Below, piece by piece: positions 58,635-64,000 of a stretch of 64,000 bases of DNA. Within the stretch, counting starts at the first letter, position 1, and every line of letters starts with the position of its first letter. A program made the translations under genes and the position numbers. Source of the stretch: Glandiceps talaboti (taxonomy: Eukaryota > Hemichordata > Enteropneusta > Spengelidae); assembly GCF_964340395.1 (NCBI RefSeq), contig NC_135564.1:14822512-14886511 (forward strand), given 5' to 3'. The notes beneath the pieces are model-generated. The model ran no database searches. It had not been told where the DNA came from and saw nothing but the letters and a program-made list of their open reading frames with translations.

Positions 58635-58725
58635 CATTCATTCATTCATTCATTCATTCATTCATTCATTCATTCATTCATTCATTCATTCATTCATTCA
58701 TTCATTCATTCATTCATTCATTCAT
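58635..58725. repeat. (CATT)n microsatellite
   Basis: About 22 copies of CATT. Confidence 0.97.
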
Positions 58726-60368
58726 GGGTTGATTTATATGGCAACGATTTTGAACGTTTAAATTGAAACGGCACCATGTCGTTTGTTAACAGTCATTTGA
58801 AATGTGAAGACAGATATATATATATCGTCATTCTCTGTTCAAAAACAGAAAAGAAGAAAGAAAAACTCGAATCCATTCTCTGTCCAAAATTAAGCAAGGT
58901 AATGGTAATGTCCGGCGAGGGGAAAGGAATGTAGTTCGTGTGGAAAGTTGAATCACTTTTGCTAAGGTCTGTCGTTCCAAGACAAAAACAACGACCAAAA
59001 GAACGGACATCTACCAATCATCCCATCCTCGTCGCCAGTGTACAGTCTTTTGAGTTTTCGCATTCGGACATCCTAGCCGGCTTTGAATTTTCAGATTGTT
59101 GCGAGCCGTTATGCACTCTTGTATGGATGGATTAACATGTTAGAGCATATAGAACCTTTCGTGTAGGGTCTATGGTTAGAGCGTCGATTTTGTGGATACT
59201 ACATATATATGCTTGGGAATGTGCTCAAGTCGTAGACTTGTATTGGAAGGCGTCACACCAATTTATATCCTTTGTTGCCAAAGATTACCACAAGTTGTGT
59301 CAGTGAGAATAAATATTATCTAACACCACTTTATATTATCTAATTATCTAATTCGCTTTAACCTGTGATGACTGCAAATCACACGTCACAGTGATCAAGT
59401 CATGACCTTTGACACGAGACTAGTATAATAAATCTACATTAAAATCTTAGTTCAGACACTTGAGGTGCAAAGGAAACGTATGTGAAGTATGTGTACTGTC
59501 TTGAGTTACACCACCTGGGCTAAGATCCAGATGAAAAGTGACTCTAGAGTTCAAACGCTCCTGACACTGACAGCTACAGTTTGTTAGCGTATCACTCGTT
59601 TTAGAGGTCGCGCACTCAACCCATCACATATTTTGTCCGTACTCCCCAATTATCCCCACTCAACAAGGAGCGCCTGTAGCTACTGTAAGTGAAAAGTCAC
59701 AAATAACAGTATACATAAACGAAAAAAACCCGCAAAACGTCGCAAACGACAACTGACATCATCAGATCGTCCTCGACTAATTCCCCGGCCCGTTGTTTAG
59801 TAGACGACGGGAATAATGATGAAAAAGAACATAGAAGTATAGATTTATGAGCGGCAGCATTTAGTCTGTTAGAATATAACGTACAGTATAATACGAATAA
59901 AACTAGGAACCAAAGTATATCATTTTGTTAACATCTGAATTGTCGAATATTAATATCATGAAAGTGATCGTATAACTAACATACTTTATCCACAGATAAG
60001 TAACACACGTATTACTTATCCGTGCTTTATCAGAATTGGAACATTTGAAAGTCCATACGAATTTATTTATACAAATTATGCAGATCTGGTCAGTATTATT
60101 GAAATTTTCGTTTACGTAGCAAGTACTCTATAAGGGTGACAATATAAGATGTACCATCGGCTGTGCAAGCCTGGTTGAGTCTGAGTTTATTTCTTTTGAT
60201 GGTCTGAGGTTAACTTTATATTTATTGGGACATAAATGTTGTAAATCGGTTACCCTGGTTACCCGCACGCGTTTTGGTGGCATTATTTATAATTGTACTT
60301 TTTATAAATGTAAAACTACTTTATTCTTTGCCGTACATACGTCAAATTTTAACGAGAGAGAGAGAGAA

Positions 60369-60380
60369 AGACAGACAGAC

Positions 60381-60479
<99 letters not shown>
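60369..60479. repeat. (CAGA)n microsatellite
   Basis: About 27 copies of CAGA after a short (AG)n. Gln-Thr-Asp-Arg and Cys-Leu-Ser-Val frames are artefacts. A (TA)n follows at 60632-60669. Confidence 0.97.
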
Positions 60480-60619
60480 TAGATGCCAATTTATTTGTGC
60501 TCGTATATCTGTTGCCTGTTTGTCTATATACAATATTGTGCGTGCATCCACGGACACGGAAGCTATGTGTTTTTTGTTTGTAGTTGGGTGTGTGTATATA
60601 TGCGTTTTTTTTGGTATAT

Positions 60620-60675
<56 letters not shown>

Positions 60676-61873
60676 ACACTGAGAGTATAGAATCATATAC
60701 AATATGCATGTTGGTCTATTATCTGATTCTGGGGTCAAAAACCTTACATTCTAGCTAGACCGACGATTGTCAAGTATCAGGCAGATTGATGGTGATTGGG
60801 ATCCAAGTTTACCACACGTAGTGTCATTAAATCGTTGCGTGGCCATGTTTATCATTCGCACTGACATTTCATCTTTCCCCACTTTTTCTTCTTTTACTAT
60901 GATTTGACAAAGTAACAAGGAAAAAACCCTACACTCTATTGTGTGATATCGTTTTTTTTAACGTCAATTGAAATTATAATTATATTCAAACTTTCAAATT
61001 TCCGACAACTGGACTTTTTAATTCGTCCTTGTCCTCCACCAAATTAATAACGCTGGCGTTGGATAGCTGTCTCGTGTAATGTTATTTATACAACTTCTTG
61101 TTTAGACTCGGTTATAACCAAGTAATGAGACATCTCACCTCAATTGACCCCCGATATGCCAGTGACTAATGACATACAGTTTGATGTCTCGTTCATTTGC
61201 AACATTCTTGACAAGTATTCAAAGAGAAGACAGGGCCATTTTAAGCAACAACCGAAATCCCCGTCTCCATAGTTTGAAGTGTTATAGTCTTGTAGGCGTT
61301 ACAGAGGTCTAAAGTTGAAAAAAAACCACTTTCATGTTGATAGCAAATGATTACAAGAAAATACATTTTATTTTTGTATAGTTTTATGATTTTCATTTTA
61401 TTACAAAAACAAATGAATTCGTTTTTGACGATTTATTTATCAATATTTGATGTACAGACTCCATTTCAGTGCTTAAACTTTAATATTGTTCTCCCAATGG
61501 AACCTGACAGATAAAGGCCATACAGGGTATTACGAGGGTAACACCAACCCTGTCTGTGTCGATGTGATATTTTATTAAAATTACCAGCAAACGTTTTCAC
61601 CCACCCACTAAAACCGTAACAGGTATATTATCTCTAGGTTACAAAAATAATTTTTCATCTAGATATCAAAGCAACGTAAGAGCGTTGCTTATACAAGGCA
61701 AGCGTTAATCCCACGGAAAGGCATCGTAAACCACAGGCCTAATTCTACGACACCGTCCCAAGCGTACCCGTTCGTTGCTTCAACAGAAATATGTGCTCTG
61801 CATTGCGTGAATGTATATTAAAGTTGCTTGCATAAAACACGGAAGCACACATCGCTATCCGTGACTTTATATC

Positions 61874-61986
<113 letters not shown>

Positions 61987-62030
61987 TTAATTGCTCCTAC
62001 TTGTTGAGCACTCTCCTACTTTTGTCAATA

Positions 62031-64000
62031 ATGGAACGAGTGAACTTCCGATACTCCATGAAGAATATCCCACTACCAGATGACCGTGAGTACACAAAAA
62101 GATTAATCGAGAAAACTGAAAGCGTGATAAAAAGAATGAGATGGAAAGCCTTCTTCTACCTTCATCCAGAGGCCAAACCTAAGCAGAAGGAAACCTACGG
62201 CTTTAAATCAAGAAAAACACCACCCCAGATTGATGAAATGATTAAGTTTGAAGAAGATCTGCTACATGTTATCGAGAACATAAAATTTAGGAACATCAAA
62301 TGTCAATTTTTAAATAAGCTACGCAAAGATGCTAAATGTATCAAACAGTCTGAAAACATGTTTATCCCAGCCGACAAAACTAACAATCATTACAAGTTAC
62401 AGAAGGAAGAATACAAAAAACTGTTAAAAGACAATACCACAGCGAAATACAGGAGGACTTCCACTTCACAAACCGGACAAATCAATGCCGAAGCAAAATG
62501 TATCGCAGAGAAACTTCAACTGGATGATAGAATTGAAACACTTGCGCAGAAACCAGCATTCATTACAATCAAGGACCATAAAGATAACTTTCCCAACCAC
62601 GTTCAATGTAGACTAATCAACCCCGCAAAAAGTGAAATCGGAATTGTAAGTAAAACCATACTCGACCGCATTAACAAGGACATTATCAAGGCCACTAATA
62701 CCTATCAATGGAAAAACACTAATTCTGTCATTGAATGGTTCACATCTATTACCAATAAGCAATCATGCTCTTTCCTCACGTTTGATGTAGTTGAATTCTA
62801 CCCATCAATCACCCAGAAACTTCTACATGAAGCACTTGACTTCGCATCAAATTTTACAGATATCAAGAACGAAGAAAAGGAAATAATTATGCATACAAAG
62901 AAAACCCTACTTTTCCACGATGATTCACCATGGCACAAGTCTAACCCGCCCTACCTATTTGATATTACTATGGGCTGCTATGACGGAGCAGAAACTTGCG
63001 AACTTATAGGCACCTACTTACTTAGTAAAGTCAAACATATGTTTGATAATGAGGTAGGATTATACAGGGATGATGGCCTAGCTGTACTCCGTAACCATTC
63101 ACCATCGAAAGCCAACAAAGTAGCCAAGCAGCTAACTTCAGAATTTAAGAAACTCGGCCTTAGAATCACCACCGACCAAGGTATCAAAATTGTCAACTTC
63201 CTTGATGTCACTTTCAACTTGCGTGACGAGTCATACCGACCGTACACAAAACCAAATAACACCACCCACTACGTCAACAAGAAATCAAACCATCCTAAAG
63301 CCATAATTAAGACCATACCCAGCTCGGTAAACCAACGACTATCCAACATTTCCAGTGATGAACAACTATTCGACGCCACTACATCATCCTACCAAGATGC
63401 ACTCAATGAAGCAGGATATAATCACACCCTCAAATTTGACCAAACAAGACACACTCAACGCAAGCGGAATCGCAGCCGTAATATAACTTGGTTCAACCCA
63501 CCTTACAGTAAACACGTTTCAACAAACATCGGTAGAAAATTTCTCAACCTCATCGACAAGCATTTCCCTATATCCAGTGTACTGCATAAAATCTTCAACC
63601 GTAATAATACCAAAGTGAGCTATAGTTGCATGGACAACATGGGTAAATTAATCAGCGGTCATAATAAAGCCATACTTTCAAAAGCTAAGCAAACACAACA
63701 AAATACCTGTAACTGCAGAAAACCAAAGGAGTGCCCTCTCGCAGGAAAATGCCTCATAAAAAGCGTTGTTTACAAAGCAACAGTCACCACTAATCAAGAT
63801 CACAAATCATACATAGGCGTTAGTGACACAGAATTCAAAAGCAGGTTTAACAACCACAAGTCTTCATTTAAACTTGATCACAAGAAGAAAGACACTGCAC
63901 TCAGTAAATACATTTGGCACCTAAAAGACAGCAACATTAATTACGACGTACACTGGTCAGTTCTCAAGCAGGCTTCCTCATACTCTAACGTTACCAAACG
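62031..64000 (+). CDS. Penelope-like retroelement polyprotein: RT plus GIY-YIG endonuclease (partial, runs off window)
   Basis: One uninterrupted frame of 656 codons reaches the window edge without a stop. Order: an N-terminal region with KRMRWKAFF (about residue 36), RT motif A TFDVVEFYPSI (Asp252), catalytic YRDDG (Asp347/348), IVNFLDVTFNL, a Cys cluster CNCRKPKECPLAGKC (560-574), then GIY-YIG type VVYKATV..SYIGV (about 580-595) with R and H downstream. RT with a C-terminal GIY-YIG nuclease is the signature of Penelope-like elements. The ATG at 62031 is chosen; the frame is open upstream into the (TA)n. It would copy its RNA at nicked target DNA. The lack of stops suggests recent insertion or activity. 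The end is missing. Confidence 0.85.
   Translation, partial: MERVNFRYSMKNIPLPDDREYTKRLIEKTESVIKRMRWKAFFYLHPEAKPKQKETYGFKSRKTPPQIDEMIKFEEDLLHVIENIKFRNIKCQFLNKLRKDAKCIKQSENMFIPADKTNNHYKLQKEEYKKLLKDNTTAKYRRTSTSQTGQINAEAKCIAEKLQLDDRIETLAQKPAFITIKDHKDNFPNHVQCRLINPAKSEIGIVSKTILDRINKDIIKATNTYQWKNTNSVIEWFTSITNKQSCSFLTFDVVEFYPSITQKLLHEALDFASNFTDIKNEEKEIIMHTKKTLLFHDDSPWHKSNPPYLFDITMGCYDGAETCELIGTYLLSKVKHMFDNEVGLYRDDGLAVLRNHSPSKANKVAKQLTSEFKKLGLRITTDQGIKIVNFLDVTFNLRDESYRPYTKPNNTTHYVNKKSNHPKAIIKTIPSSVNQRLSNISSDEQLFDATTSSYQDALNEAGYNHTLKFDQTRHTQRKRNRSRNITWFNPPYSKHVSTNIGRKFLNLIDKHFPISSVLHKIFNRNNTKVSYSCMDNMGKLISGHNKAILSKAKQTQQNTCNCRKPKECPLAGKCLIKSVVYKATVTTNQDHKSYIGVSDTEFKSRFNNHKSSFKLDHKKKDTALSKYIWHLKDSNINYDVHWSVLKQASSYSNVTK

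Noticed and set aside
58793-59135. Overlapping ORFs on both strands near 59 kb
   Set aside because: Mutually overlapping, compositionally ordinary and without family signals.
60225-60738. Gln-Thr-Asp-Arg / Cys-Leu-Ser-Val repeat proteins
   Set aside because: Frames created by (CAGA)n and the neighbouring (TA)n; no start context or conservation.

Overview
The window is animal nuclear DNA: genes with GT-AG introns, AT-rich non-coding DNA, many microsatellites and several families of short inverted-repeat transposons. The gene content (Rheb, a TANK-like adaptor, TBRG4/FASTKD4, a sulfotransferase-like array, an RT/GIY-YIG retroelement) fits an invertebrate, most likely a marine deuterostome such as amphioxus, a hemichordate or an echinoderm. 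The species cannot be fixed from the sequence alone.

Layout. (1) 1-24.2 kb: the 3' half of a RHEB orthologue on the + strand. Three coding exons are visible (531-578, 2440-2521, 24066-24158); the 5' exons lie before the window. The last intron is about 21.5 kb. On the opposite strand it carries a tandem array of four intact sulfotransferase-like genes (4627-5448, 10753-11574, 16399-17220, 21285-22121). Each has an uninterrupted coding exon preceded by a conserved 5'UTR splice acceptor. The spacers are themselves duplicated (5449-9092 matches 11575-15544), and one spacer carries a 1.27-kb Helentron/HINE-like insertion whose empty site survives in the sister spacer. (2) 24.2-42.3 kb: no convincing gene; inverted-repeat elements (25.1, 26.7, 27.8, 28.6, 30.9, 37.9, 39.9, 41.3 kb) and microsatellites. 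(3) 42.3-45.7 kb, - strand: a coiled-coil gene with a C-terminal C2H2 finger resembling TANK, the TBK1/IKKe adaptor. (4) 49.2-55.2 kb, + strand: TBRG4 (FASTKD4), a mitochondrial RNA-processing factor, complete in five coding exons (631 codons), with an exact NRF-1-type palindrome upstream and a threefold tandem copy of an exon end plus its splice donor inside intron 2. (5) 55.2-61.9 kb: non-coding, microsatellite-rich. (6) 62.0-64.0 kb: an open reading frame of a Penelope-like RT plus GIY-YIG retroelement, running off the right edge directly after a (TA)n tract.

The genes are not an operon. RHEB (mTORC1 activation), the TANK-like adaptor (innate signalling) and TBRG4 (mitochondrial mRNA) are independent units; the last two are divergently arranged about 4 kb apart. 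The notable features are the antisense nested gene array with signs of gene conversion, the Rheb CaaX box ending in Leu, the duplicated splice donors in TBRG4, the Helentron-like insertion with a paralogous empty site, and a 143-bp near-perfect hairpin with a 9-bp target-site duplication.
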